The position numbers and the translations under genes are program-made. Below the pieces are notes generated by a model. It was not told where the DNA came from and did not search any database. It saw only the letters and a program-made list of their open reading frames with translations. From Betaproteobacteria bacterium (GTDB taxonomy: Bacteria; Pseudomonadota; Gammaproteobacteria; Burkholderiales; Ga0077523), in contig JANXYG010000035.1 in NCBI GenBank assembly GCA_025350245.1, positions 1-42,418 of the forward strand: a stretch of DNA of 42,418 bases. Direction: 5' to 3'. Below, one piece after another: positions 23,912 through 31,883 of the stretch; position 1 is the stretch's first letter; the number at the start of each line of letters is the position of its first letter.

Positions 23912-24937
23912 TCAAGCAGCGACCAGCCCGAATGCTTCCGCGAGCAGGGCGTACGAGGCGATCCGCGACTCGTAGCTGCCGGTGATGGTGAGCACCATGA
24001 CTTCGTCGGCCTCGAACGCCGCCTGCAGCTCGAGGATGCGGTCGCGCACGCTTTCAGGGGTGCCGACGATGGCGCGGGCACGCTCGCGCCGGATGAGTGC
24101 ACGGTCGCTGTCGGAATAGGGCATCGCGATCGCCTCGTCAGCCGGCACGATCGGACCGTCCTGGCCCCGCGCCATCTGCAAACGGCGCAAGTCGATGGAG
24201 GCGGCGAGCAGTTCGGCCTCGACCTGGGTTTCGGCGCAGATCGCGAACACCGTGAGGATGGCCGCCGGTGTGGACTCGCGCGGGGACGGGCGGAAGTCGC
24301 GGCGATACAAGCGCGTCACGGCATCGCCGCCATGGCCGCTGATGAAGTGCGCGAACGAGAAGCGCAGGCCGAGCGCGGCGGCGAGCCGGGCGCTGTAGTC
24401 GGAACTGCCGAGCAGCCAGACCTCGGGTGAACTCGTGCCGGCGGGCATCGCCACGATGCCGGCATACGGGTGGTCCGGCGGCAGGGCGTTGTCGAGAAAC
24501 GCGACGGTTTCCTGCACGTGGACGGGGAACTGGTCGAAGTCGTAGAACGCGCCATTGAACAGCGCGCGTGCGGTGACCGAATCGGAGCCCGGTGCCCGGC
24601 CGATGCCCAGATCGATGCGCTGTGGGAACAGCGCCTCGAGCATGCGGAAGATCTCGGCTACCTTGAGCCCGCTGTAGTAGGGCAGGAGCACGCCGCCGGT
24701 GCCGACGCGGATGCGGCTGGTGGCGGAAGCCACGCGTGTGAGCAGTATCTCGGGGCAAGGATCGGCCAGCCCGCGCATGTTGTGATGTTCAGCGAGCCAG
24801 ATGCGGTGATAGCCGAGACGTTCGACCTCGACCGCGAGCTCGACGGTGCGGCGGACTGCTTCGGCCGGTGAATGGCCGCGGATGATCGGCGACTGGTCGA
24901 GAACCGAGAGCCGCGGCGTGGGGGCCGGTGCGTTCAT
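23912..24937 (-). CDS. LLM class flavin-dependent oxidoreductase
   Basis: A 341-residue protein of the bacterial luciferase-like (LLM) family, an (alpha/beta)8 barrel that uses reduced FMN to oxidise small organic molecules. The start MNAPAPTPRLSVLDQSPIIR is preferred to an upstream in-frame start at 25048 with no matching family sequence. Motifs include R-I-W-L-A-E-H-H-N-M-R-G-L (the A-E-H-H turn of the family), G-T-G-G-V-L-L-P-Y-Y-S and I-D-L-G-I-G-R-A-P-G-S-D. Related proteins (YhbW/MsnO8 type) have unknown substrates. It is followed on the same strand by the MFS transporter, so the two may handle one compound. Confidence 0.88.
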   Translation of the reverse strand: MNAPAPTPRLSVLDQSPIIRGHSPAEAVRRTVELAVEVERLGYHRIWLAEHHNMRGLADPCPEILLTRVASATSRIRVGTGGVLLPYYSGLKVAEIFRMLEALFPQRIDLGIGRAPGSDSVTARALFNGAFYDFDQFPVHVQETVAFLDNALPPDHPYAGIVAMPAGTSSPEVWLLGSSDYSARLAAALGLRFSFAHFISGHGGDAVTRLYRRDFRPSPRESTPAAILTVFAICAETQVEAELLAASIDLRRLQMARGQDGPIVPADEAIAMPYSDSDRALIRRERARAIVGTPESVRDRILELQAAFEADEVMVLTITGSYESRIASYALLAEAFGLVAA

Positions 24938-25001
24938 GCGGAGCGCACCACGGCGCGGCCAGGGCGGGGGGGATCCATCGGTCGTTGGTCGCGTGATCGG
25001 G

Positions 25002-25676
25002 TCATTTGACCAGGATGTCGATCGCCAGCAACGGCGTCTGGCCGACATTGGTGAGTGTCATGGCCTGGCGGCTGTCGCGCCACTTGAAGCCTGCCGGGTC
25101 GAGCGCGATGCGTTCGGTGCCGCCGGGCGCATCGATCGTGATCAGTGCCCGCGTGACCGCGACCAGCATGCCGCAGGGCCCGTGCAGGGTGGTCGATGCA
25201 CCGGGTTCGAGTTCGATGCGGGAGACGCGGACGCGGGGGTTATCCGTCACGACCGGACCGGCTGCCGAATCGTCCGCGGGCGCCGCGCCACCGCAGCCGG
25301 CCAGAATTTCGGTATCGATGACGTGATAGATACCAACGCCGGCATTGCTCACCCGGTGGGCTTTCGGGCGCGTGCCGTAGCCGATGAAGTAGCTCTCGCC
25401 GGGGGTGCGGCCGGGTCTTGTCACCGGCGCCTTGCCCCAGTCCTCGGCCTCGGTGGCGCTGGCTTCGATGTTCACGAACACGCCGTCGTGATGATGGATG
25501 TGCATCACCCCCCGGTACCCCGGCGGCAGGCGGACGTCGAAGAATCGCACGTGGGAATTCTCGAAACGCAGCTTGTGCTGCGGCTCTTCCTCGATCGGGA
25601 CCGGTTCCTCCGCTCGCAACATCGGCGAGGAACAAAGGGTGCTGAACAACGTAACGGCCAAGGCGAATCGGAACAT
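25002..25676 (-). CDS. Secreted cupin-like protein, probably two-domain
   Basis: A 224-residue protein with a signal peptide (1-22, MFRFALAVTLFSTLCSSPML then RAEE). The N-terminal half has L-P-P-G-Y-R-G-V-M-H-I-H-H-H-D-G-V-F-V-N-I, a cupin motif with His-x-His-His as likely metal ligands. The C-terminal half repeats a related beta pattern (V-R-V-S-R-I-E-L-E-P-G-A-S-T-T-L-H-G-P) with one His. Overall it looks like a bicupin or duplicated cupin exported to the periplasm. I know no closer family. The ATG at 25676 has GAGG ahead (CCAGAGGAGG). It is a single gene divergent from the ABC importer. The LLM gene lies downstream. Confidence 0.75.
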   Translation of the reverse strand: MFRFALAVTLFSTLCSSPMLRAEEPVPIEEEPQHKLRFENSHVRFFDVRLPPGYRGVMHIHHHDGVFVNIEASATEAEDWGKAPVTRPGRTPGESYFIGYGTRPKAHRVSNAGVGIYHVIDTEILAGCGGAAPADDSAAGPVVTDNPRVRVSRIELEPGASTTLHGPCGMLVAVTRALITIDAPGGTERIALDPAGFKWRDSRQAMTLTNVGQTPLLAIDILVK

Positions 25677-26190
25677 GGAGCCTCCTCTGGAATGGTGGCG
25701 ATTCTACGGGCTTCCTCAGGGGTTCGACGGCGACTGTTCGATTCGGCTGATGCGGGTGCGGACGAGTGTGATGTCGTCACGGCAATCCGGTGTGCACCAG
25801 TAGCGAGCAATCAGGATCGAGGCGCACAATGTTGGCGCAAACGCTTGGTGCGGTGCAAGAGTTCGCCATAATTTCACTGCTGTCGGATCGGTTCGAAAAG
25901 CCACCGACAAAGCGGCGATGAACTGCGCACGAGTTGCGGCGGCCGGCCGACGGTGGCTGGCTCGGCGTGCATGAGCATCTTTCGAAAGATCCCAACGCCT
26001 GACTGGCATGAGCCCCGAGTGCGCGCGTCGCACGAACACGCGCGTCGCGCGAACATCGACGCGGAAACACGTCGTGGTGGTACCGGTCTGGTGTGCGCCG
26101 GTTCGGGGTTGGTCGTGTTGGCTGTGAGGTGGCACATCGCGCCGCCGGTTTACGTAGCACTCGCTGTTTCTTAAATCTCGAGGAGAATTC
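25677..26190. other. 514-base intergenic region upstream of the ABC importer
   Basis: This gap separates the divergent cupin and substrate-binding-protein genes. No convincing gene was found; open frames on both strands lack recognisable protein sequence. It should hold the importer promoter. The strong GAGGAG ribosome site ends at 26184, about six bases before the ATG at 26191. I checked for a sigma-54 promoter (TGGC-N7-TTGC) and found only near-misses. GCGCGTCG-type short repeats occur near 26020-26065. Confidence 0.5.
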
Positions 26191-27438
26191 ATGGATACGA
26201 AGCTGGACCGCAGACGCATTCTCAAAGCCGCCGCTGTCGGCACCGCCGCCGCGGCGGGGCCGTGGTTCATCCGCGACCTGCACGCGGCTGACGACATCAA
26301 GATCGCCGGCATCCACGATGCCTCCGGCGGGCTGGACATCTACGGTCGGCCGATGATCGACGTGCTCACGCTCGCGGTGGAAGAAGCGAACGCGGCCGGC
26401 GGGTTGCTAGGGCGGCAACTGACCCTGATCAACTACGATCCGCAGTCGAACATCCAGTACTACACGCAATACGCCACCGAAGCGGCCACCAAGGAGAAGG
26501 TGGCGGTGGTGCTCGCGGGCATCACCTCGGCGTCGCGCGAGGCGATCCGGCCGGTGCTCAAGCGCTTCAACACGCTGTATTTCTACAACACGCAGTATGA
26601 AGGTGGCGTGTGCGACCGCAACTGCTTCTGCACCGGCTCCACGCCCGCGCAGACGGTCGAGAAGCTGATTCCGTATGCGATGAAGAAGTTCAACGGCAAG
26701 AAGATCTACGTGCTGGCGGCGGACTACAACTATGGTCAGATCACCTCGAAGTGGGTCAAGAAGTTCACCCAGGAAAACGGCGGCACCATCGTGCAGACTG
26801 ACTTCTTCCCGCTGGACGTGACCGACTTCGGGCCGACCATCAAGAAGATCCAGGCGGCCAAGCCGGACATCGTCGTGTCGGTGCTCGTCGGTGGTTCGCA
26901 CATTTCGTTCTATCGCCAGTGGGCGGCCACAGGCATGAAGAAGCAGATCCCGATGGCGTCGACCACCTTCGGGGTGGGCAATGAGCACGTGGTGACCAAC
27001 CCGGAGGAGCACAACGGGATCCTGGCTGCGTATGCGTACTTCCAGGAGGTGAAGTCGCCGGCTAACGCCGATTACATCAAGCGCTACCAGAAGCGCTTCG
27101 GCGAGAAGGCCGCGCCATTGACCGAACTGGCGATGATGACCTACCACGGGTTCAACCTGTGGGCGGCGGCGGTGAAGAAGGCCGGAACGGTGGATCGGAT
27201 GAAGGTGATCGAAGCGCTGGAAGGCAACATGAGCTTCACCGGCCCTGGCGGCAAGACCACCATCGATCCGGCGACCCACCATGCCGTGCTCGATGTCTAT
27301 CTCGCCGAAGCGCAGAACCGGCAGTTCAAGGTGCTGGAGAGCTTCAGCCAGCAGAAGCCGGCCGACACCGCGGCGGTATGCGACCTGAAGAAGAACCCGA
27401 ACGAGAACCAGCAGTATGTGATCGACGTCAAGGTCTGA
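26191..27438 (+). CDS. ABC importer substrate-binding protein, urea/amide type
   Basis: A 415-residue protein with a Tat signal (L-D-R-R-R-I-L-K-A-A-A-V-G) and a type I periplasmic-binding fold. The mature part begins D-D-I-K-I-A-G-I-H-D-A-S-G-G-L-D-I-Y-G, and contains T-L-Y-F-Y-N-T-Q-Y-E-G-G-V-C-D-R-N-C-F. The pattern Y-x-G-x-E/x-C and the UrtA/FmdD-like N-terminus (A-x-E-E-x-N-A-A-G-G-L-L-G-R) suggest ligands such as urea, short amides or branched-chain amino acids. The substrate is not resolved, and no urease or amidase lies near. It is the first gene of the five-gene importer, with a GC-rich repeat between it and the next gene. Confidence 0.88.
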   Translation: MDTKLDRRRILKAAAVGTAAAAGPWFIRDLHAADDIKIAGIHDASGGLDIYGRPMIDVLTLAVEEANAAGGLLGRQLTLINYDPQSNIQYYTQYATEAATKEKVAVVLAGITSASREAIRPVLKRFNTLYFYNTQYEGGVCDRNCFCTGSTPAQTVEKLIPYAMKKFNGKKIYVLAADYNYGQITSKWVKKFTQENGGTIVQTDFFPLDVTDFGPTIKKIQAAKPDIVVSVLVGGSHISFYRQWAATGMKKQIPMASTTFGVGNEHVVTNPEEHNGILAAYAYFQEVKSPANADYIKRYQKRFGEKAAPLTELAMMTYHGFNLWAAAVKKAGTVDRMKVIEALEGNMSFTGPGGKTTIDPATHHAVLDVYLAEAQNRQFKVLESFSQQKPADTAAVCDLKKNPNENQQYVIDVKV

Positions 27439-27448
27439 GGACGTCCCC

Positions 27449-27490
27449 CCAGGGGGCGCAGCGTCCTCGGGGGGCCCTGTGGGCGCTGCC
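27449..27490 (+). repeat. GC-rich intergenic repeat, second type, copy 1
   Basis: The sequence CCAGGGGGCGCAGCGTCCTC is followed by GGGGGGCCCTGTGGGCGCTGCC. It aligns well with 30354-30396 (CCAGGGGGCGCAGCATTCCTC, then GGGAAACCCTGTGGATGCTGCC). Both copies sit between genes of the same importer operon. Confidence 0.7.
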
Positions 27491-27545
27491 CCTTCGTTGG
27501 GGAGCTGGCGTTCTGCAATCAGTGTCGTCGAGGGATAGGAGCGAT

Positions 27546-28412
27546 ATGGATCTGGTCGTCATCATCATCCTGCAAGTGATCGCCGCGGTGGCGAGCCTGG
27601 CGCTGGTGAGCGTCGGGCTGGCGGTGATCTTCGGCATGATGCGGGTGATCAACCTGGCGCACGGCGAGTTCATCATGCTGGGCGGTTATGCGGTGATCTA
27701 CGCCACCAGGTGGGGGGTGAACCTGTGGGTGGCGATGCTGCTGGTGGCGCCGCTGTTCGTGGGGGTGGTGGGGATCGTGGTGGAGCGCACCGTGATCCGG
27801 TTCCTGTATGGCCGCATGATCGACACCATGCTGGCTACCTGGGGCCTGAGTCTGTTGCTCATCGGGGCGGCGACGATGATCTTCGGCAACACCACCACCG
27901 GGGTGTCGGCGCCGCTGGGGAGCGTGACCATCGGGCAATACCAGACCAGCCTGTACGAGCTGGTGCTGGTGGTGATCGTGGTGGCGGTGCTGGGGGGCCT
28001 GATGGCGATCCTGCGCCTGACCAAGGCCGGGCTGATCGCGCGCGCGACGATGCAGAACCCGGCAATGGCGGCATCGCTGGGGATCAGCACCAACACCGTG
28101 TACATGGTGACCTTCGGGGCCGGTGCGGCATTGAGCGGTTTGGCCGGCGCCTTGATCGCGCCGCTATCGGGGGTGCTGCCCACCATGGGCGTGGCGTACG
28201 TGGCCAAGGCGTTCATCACGGTCATCAGCGGCGGGTCGGCGATCATCGCCGGGACGCTGTCGGCGAGCATGCTGCTGGGGTCGCTGAACACGCTGGCGAC
28301 CTTCGTGGCCACGCCCGTGGTGGGGGAGATCACCTTGCTGTTCGCCGCGATCGTGCTGCTGCGCATCCTGCCGCAGGGCATCACCGGGCGGTTCTTCCGC
28401 AGGGCGTTATGA
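27546..28412 (+). CDS. ABC importer permease, LivH/UrtB type
   Basis: A 288-residue inner-membrane protein with about eight helices, starting MDLVVIIILQVIAAVASLAL. It has the family segment F-G-M-M-R-V-I-N-L-A-H-G-E-F-I-M-L-G-G-Y and, later, A-T-M-Q-N-P-A-M-A-A-S-L-G-I (the cytoplasmic EAA-like loop contacting the ATPases). This is the first permease of branched-chain-amino-acid/urea-type importers. An AGGAG ribosome site is six bases before the ATG at 27546. The next permease begins four bases after its stop. Confidence 0.92.
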   Translation: MDLVVIIILQVIAAVASLALVSVGLAVIFGMMRVINLAHGEFIMLGGYAVIYATRWGVNLWVAMLLVAPLFVGVVGIVVERTVIRFLYGRMIDTMLATWGLSLLLIGAATMIFGNTTTGVSAPLGSVTIGQYQTSLYELVLVVIVVAVLGGLMAILRLTKAGLIARATMQNPAMAASLGISTNTVYMVTFGAGAALSGLAGALIAPLSGVLPTMGVAYVAKAFITVISGGSAIIAGTLSASMLLGSLNTLATFVATPVVGEITLLFAAIVLLRILPQGITGRFFRRAL

Positions 28413-28416
28413 GGCG

Positions 28417-29523
28417 ATGACCGCGCCGCTCAAAGCAGTAGGGTGGGTGGCCGGCCTGGCCCTGTCGGTGGCGGCGGTGTTCGGGCTGCCGCACGTGCTC
28501 GAGCTGTTCACGCTGATCAACGCCACGATCTACGTGAGCATGGCGATCCTGACGCTGAGCCTGGCGCTGATCTGGGGCTACGGCGGCATCCTGTGCTTCG
28601 GACAGGCTGCGTTCTTCGGTCTCGGCGGATATACCTATGCCATCTGCGCGATCAACTTCGGCGATTCCACCTGGGCCATCGTGCTGGCGATGGTGCTGCC
28701 CGCCCTAGTGGCCGCGCTGGTGGGGTATTTCATCTTCTGGGGCCGCATCGGCGATGTGTACCTGGGGGTGATCACGCTGACCATGACGCTGATCTTCTTG
28801 AAGTTCTTCAACGCCACCGCTGGTGACGCCTACAAGATCGGCCGGGCTGCGCTGGGGGGCTTCAACGGCATTCCCTCGACCCCGCCGCTGAACCTGCCGT
28901 GGGATGTGGGCACGCAACTGGCGCCCGAAGACATCTGGTATATCGCCGCGAGCCTGCTGGTGATCCTGTACGCGGGCTCGCGCTGGTTGCTCACCACCGC
29001 ATTCGGTCGTGTCGTGGTGTCGATCCGCGAGAACGAAAAGCGCAGTGAACTGCTGGGCTACGACGTGCGCCGCTACAAGCTCGGCATCTTCACCATCGGC
29101 GGTGCGATCGCCGGCATGGCCGGGATCCTGTTCGCCAACTGCGTGTTCGTGAGCCCGACGATGTTCAGCCTGTTCTACAACGCGCAGGTGATCATCTGGG
29201 TCACGGTAGGCGGATTGGGCACGCTGCTGGGCCCGATCGCAGGCTCGATCGCGTTGCAGATGATCGTGGCCAAGCTTGGCACGCTGCAGGGGCTGGATCC
29301 GAACGTGGTGCTCGGCGCCATCCTGATCGTGTTCGTGCTGCTGGTGCCCAAGGGCCTGCAGCCGGTGCTGCAAGACTGGTGGGACCGTCTGCGCGAGCCG
29401 CGCCAGCCCGCGATGCCAGCACCGGCGCCGGCATCGACATTGCGGTCCGCTGGTATCGAGCGCCCATTGACGTCGGCCACCACGGCGCACCAACCCGCGG
29501 CCAACGCCGCCTCGCGCCCCTGA
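28417..29523 (+). CDS. ABC importer permease, LivM/UrtC type
   Basis: A 368-residue inner-membrane protein with about nine helices. The N-terminus has A-L-I-W-G-Y-G-G-I-L-C-F-G-Q-A-A-F-F-G-L-G-G-Y-x-Y, diagnostic of LivM/UrtC. The loop V-S-I-R-E-N-E-K-R-S-E-L-L-G-Y-D-V is the ATPase-docking region. The last 40 residues are Pro/Ala-rich and probably cytoplasmic, longer than in most relatives. The ATG at 28417 follows a GAGG and sits four bases after the stop of the previous permease. It works with that protein to form the channel. Confidence 0.92.
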   Translation: MTAPLKAVGWVAGLALSVAAVFGLPHVLELFTLINATIYVSMAILTLSLALIWGYGGILCFGQAAFFGLGGYTYAICAINFGDSTWAIVLAMVLPALVAALVGYFIFWGRIGDVYLGVITLTMTLIFLKFFNATAGDAYKIGRAALGGFNGIPSTPPLNLPWDVGTQLAPEDIWYIAASLLVILYAGSRWLLTTAFGRVVVSIRENEKRSELLGYDVRRYKLGIFTIGGAIAGMAGILFANCVFVSPTMFSLFYNAQVIIWVTVGGLGTLLGPIAGSIALQMIVAKLGTLQGLDPNVVLGAILIVFVLLVPKGLQPVLQDWWDRLREPRQPAMPAPAPASTLRSAGIERPLTSATTAHQPAANAASRP

Positions 29524-29562
29524 AAGTCGTCGCATGACATTCCGACGCACCAGGCTGCTCGC

Positions 29563-30309
29563 ATGACACCCATCGCCGACCCGATCATCGAAACCCGCGG
29601 GCTGGTGATGCGCTTCGGCGGGGTCGAGGTGCTGCGCGGGATCGACTTCGGCATTGCCGCGGGCGAGTTGCGCTGCCTGGTGGGGCCCAACGGGGCGGGC
29701 AAGAGCACGTTCTTCAAGTGCCTGACGGGGCAACTGAAGCCCAGCGCGGGCGAGATCCGGTTCAAGAACGCCTCGATCGGCGGGCTGCCCAGCATGGACA
29801 TCGCCCGTCGGGGCATCGGCATCAAGACCCAGGTGCCCAGCCTGTACGACGGGCTGAGCGCGCGCGAGCACGTGTGGCTGGCGGTGAAGCGGCGCGTGGC
29901 CACCGTGGGCGGCTTGCGAAAAGAGGTCCCGTCTCTGGTGGACCAGGTGATGGAAGACATGCAGATCACGCCCCTGGCGAACCGGCTGGTGGGGCAACTG
30001 GCGCACGGGCAGCGGCAGATCGTCGAACTGGCCATGGTGACTGCGGCCGAGCCCGACCTGATCCTGCTCGACGAACCGGCAGCGGGGATGACGCACGAAG
30101 AGGTCGAGCGCCTGGCCGAACTGGTGCTGCGGCTGCGCGGCACCCGCTCCCTGATCGTGGTGGAGCACGACATGCAGTTCATCCGCATGATCGCGCGCAC
30201 GGTGACCGTGCTGCACCAGGGCCAGGTGCTCATGGAAGACGACGCCGAGACGGTGCTGCGCGACCAGCGCGTGCGCGACGTGTACCTCGGCAAACGAGAG
30301 GTAGCCTGA
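29563..30309 (+). CDS. ABC importer ATPase, LivG/UrtD type
   Basis: A 248-residue ATPase with Walker A G-P-N-G-A-G-K-S-T, signature L-A-H-G-Q-R-Q, Walker B L-I-L-L-D-E-P and an H-loop V-E-H-D-M. The C-terminus (L-R-D-Q-R-V-R-D-V-Y-L-G) matches LivG/UrtD, which end with a V-x-x-x-Y-L-G motif. The first strand (E-T-R-G-L-V-M-R-F-G-G-V) is also typical. The ATG at 29563 has only a weak site (CAGG). Next in the operon is the second ATPase, after a GC-rich repeat. Confidence 0.92.
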   Translation: MTPIADPIIETRGLVMRFGGVEVLRGIDFGIAAGELRCLVGPNGAGKSTFFKCLTGQLKPSAGEIRFKNASIGGLPSMDIARRGIGIKTQVPSLYDGLSAREHVWLAVKRRVATVGGLRKEVPSLVDQVMEDMQITPLANRLVGQLAHGQRQIVELAMVTAAEPDLILLDEPAAGMTHEEVERLAELVLRLRGTRSLIVVEHDMQFIRMIARTVTVLHQGQVLMEDDAETVLRDQRVRDVYLGKREVA

Positions 30310-30353
30310 GGTGACGCCCACCCTCAGCCTGCGCTGCGCTGCGGCTTCCCCCT

Positions 30354-30396
30354 CCAGGGGGCGCAGCATTCCTCGGGAAACCCTGTGGATGCTGCC
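30354..30396 (+). repeat. GC-rich intergenic repeat, second type, copy 2
   Basis: A copy of the 27449-27490 repeat. It ends directly at the ATG of the second ATPase (30397), so the element forms the leader of that gene. No Shine-Dalgarno sequence stronger than GTGGA is seen inside it. Confidence 0.7.
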
Positions 30397-31092
30397 ATGC
30401 TCGAAGTAACGGGGCTGAAGTCCGGCTACGGCCGCATCCCGATCCTCATGGGGATCGGCCTGAGCGTGAAGCCAGGCGAGTTCGTGGGCGTGTTCGGCCA
30501 CAACGGCATGGGCAAGACCACGCTCATGCGCACCCTGGCGGGGCACATCAAGTCCACGGCCGGGAAAGTCACGCTTGCCGGTCAGGACGTGAGCCTGGCC
30601 GCGCCGCACCAGCGAGCGCGCCTGGGGCTGGGGTTGGTGCCGCAGGGGCGCGAGATCTTCGGCGGCCTGAGCGTGCTGGAGAACCTGCGCATGGGGGCGA
30701 TCCGCAGCACGCAGCCGGCGACCATCATCGCGGCGGTGCTGGAAGACTTCCCGCGGCTGAAACCAATCCTGGAGCGCGCGGGCGGGGTGTTGAGTGGCGG
30801 GGAGCAGCAGCTCCTGGCACTGGCGCGGTGCCTGTGCGGGGAGCCGAAGATCGTGCTGCTCGATGAGCCCACCGAAGGCATCCAGCCCTCGATCGTGGAC
30901 GAGATCGGCGACACGCTGCTGCGGCTGCGCCAGAGCCGAGGGCTGACCGTGGTGCTGGTGGAGCAGTCGATCGAGTTCATCGGACGGCTGTCGGACCGGG
31001 TGCTGGTGATCCAGAAAGGCGCCTTCATTCGCGAAGTCGCCCACCAGGGCATCGCCGCCCTGGCCGATGAGTTCGTGGGCATGGAGGCCTAG
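30397..31092 (+). CDS. ABC importer ATPase, LivF/UrtE type
   Basis: A 231-residue ATPase with Walker A G-H-N-G-M-G-K-T-T, signature L-S-G-G-E-Q-Q, Walker B I-V-L-L-D-E-P-T-E-G-I-Q-P and H-loop V-E-Q-S. The N-terminal L-K-S-G-Y-G-R-I-P-I-L and the segment G-L-V-P-Q-G-R-E-I-F define LivF/UrtE. The Q-P-S-I-V variant after Walker B is the form usual for UrtE. The start could instead be the GTG at 30385, four codons upstream. A translated GC-rich repeat would then form the N-terminus, so I prefer the ATG. Confidence 0.92.
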   Translation: MLEVTGLKSGYGRIPILMGIGLSVKPGEFVGVFGHNGMGKTTLMRTLAGHIKSTAGKVTLAGQDVSLAAPHQRARLGLGLVPQGREIFGGLSVLENLRMGAIRSTQPATIIAAVLEDFPRLKPILERAGGVLSGGEQQLLALARCLCGEPKIVLLDEPTEGIQPSIVDEIGDTLLRLRQSRGLTVVLVEQSIEFIGRLSDRVLVIQKGAFIREVAHQGIAALADEFVGMEA

Positions 31093-31095
31093 ATG

Positions 31096-31161
31096 ACGTC
31101 CCCCCCCAAGCTCACGTGTTCGCTACCCCCCGAGGGGGGCCGGCGCCCTTGGGAGCGGCCT
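31096..31161 (-). repeat. GC-rich intergenic repeat, copy C (inverted relative to A and B)
   Basis: Read on the minus strand it runs GGCCGCTCCCAAGGGCGCCG, a C6/G6 palindrome, TAGCGAACACGTGAGC, then TTGGGGGGGACGTC. It matches copies A and B. It lies just after the importer operon, between convergent genes. Confidence 0.75.
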
Positions 31162-31175
31162 GGCGGCCGCTGTGA

Positions 31176-31775
31176 TCAGGACGCCAGCTTGCGTTCGACG
31201 AAATCGAGGCGGTCCTGGCCCCAGAAGATCTCGCCGTCGATCAGGTAGGTCGGCGCGCCGAACACGTTGAGCGCGATGGCCTCCTCGGTCAGTGCATCGT
31301 AGGCGGCTTTTGCGGCATCACCCTGGGCGGCGGCCAGCAGCCCGGGGCCATCCAGGCCAACACCCGTCGCGATCGCCTGCAGGGTCACGGCATCGCCGAT
31401 ATCGCGGTCTTCTTCCCAGCAGGCGCGCAGGCAGGCGCCGGCGAGATCGAGCTGGGCCTCGGTGCCGGCCACCGCCGCGCTGATGATCAGCTTCGCGGCC
31501 AGGTCGGTGGGTGCCGGAAAGAACCTGGGTTCGAGCCGGATCGGGATGCCGAGCTGGTCGCGCCAGCGTTTCAGCTCGGACATCCGGTAGAGTTGCCGCT
31601 GCATCGGGCGCTGCTTGAGCGGCAGTCCGCCGGACACCGGAAACACGCGCCCGAAGTCGATCGGCTTGACCCGCACGGTGGCGCCGTGTGTCCGGGCCAT
31701 GGCGCGCAGACGAGCATGGCCGAAGTGAGTCCATGGCGACATGGGAGAGAAGAAATAGTCGATGATCCTGGGCAC
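31176..31775 (-). CDS. 2-hydroxychromene-2-carboxylate isomerase-like (DsbA family)
   Basis: A 199-residue DsbA-fold protein. The N-terminal R-I-I-D-Y-F-F-S-P-M-S-P-W-T-H-F-G carries the Ser in place of the DsbA Cys that is typical of kappa-class GST/HCCA isomerases, which use glutathione. The closing N-V-F-G-A-P-T-Y-L-I-D-G-E-I-F-W-G-Q-D-R-L is the family C-terminus. HCCA isomerase works in naphthalene and phenanthrene breakdown, but no other genes of that path are near, so the substrate is uncertain. A GTG start at 31775 has GAGGA ahead. Confidence 0.85.
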   Translation of the reverse strand: MPRIIDYFFSPMSPWTHFGHARLRAMARTHGATVRVKPIDFGRVFPVSGGLPLKQRPMQRQLYRMSELKRWRDQLGIPIRLEPRFFPAPTDLAAKLIISAAVAGTEAQLDLAGACLRACWEEDRDIGDAVTLQAIATGVGLDGPGLLAAAQGDAAKAAYDALTEEAIALNVFGAPTYLIDGEIFWGQDRLDFVERKLAS

Positions 31776-31883
31776 GGCGTCCTCGCGTGGTTGTGTCGGC
31801 TTCGGGAAGCAAAATCGCGGTCGGGAATACCCCGTCCACCGGCGTCAGTTTATATTCCCGGTCATGTACCGTCCTCCCTTGTC

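Noticed and set aside
25828-25848. Possible sigma-54 promoter before the ABC importer
   Set aside because: TTGGCGC is followed by CTTGG at the wrong spacing, so the -24/-12 pair is not formed.
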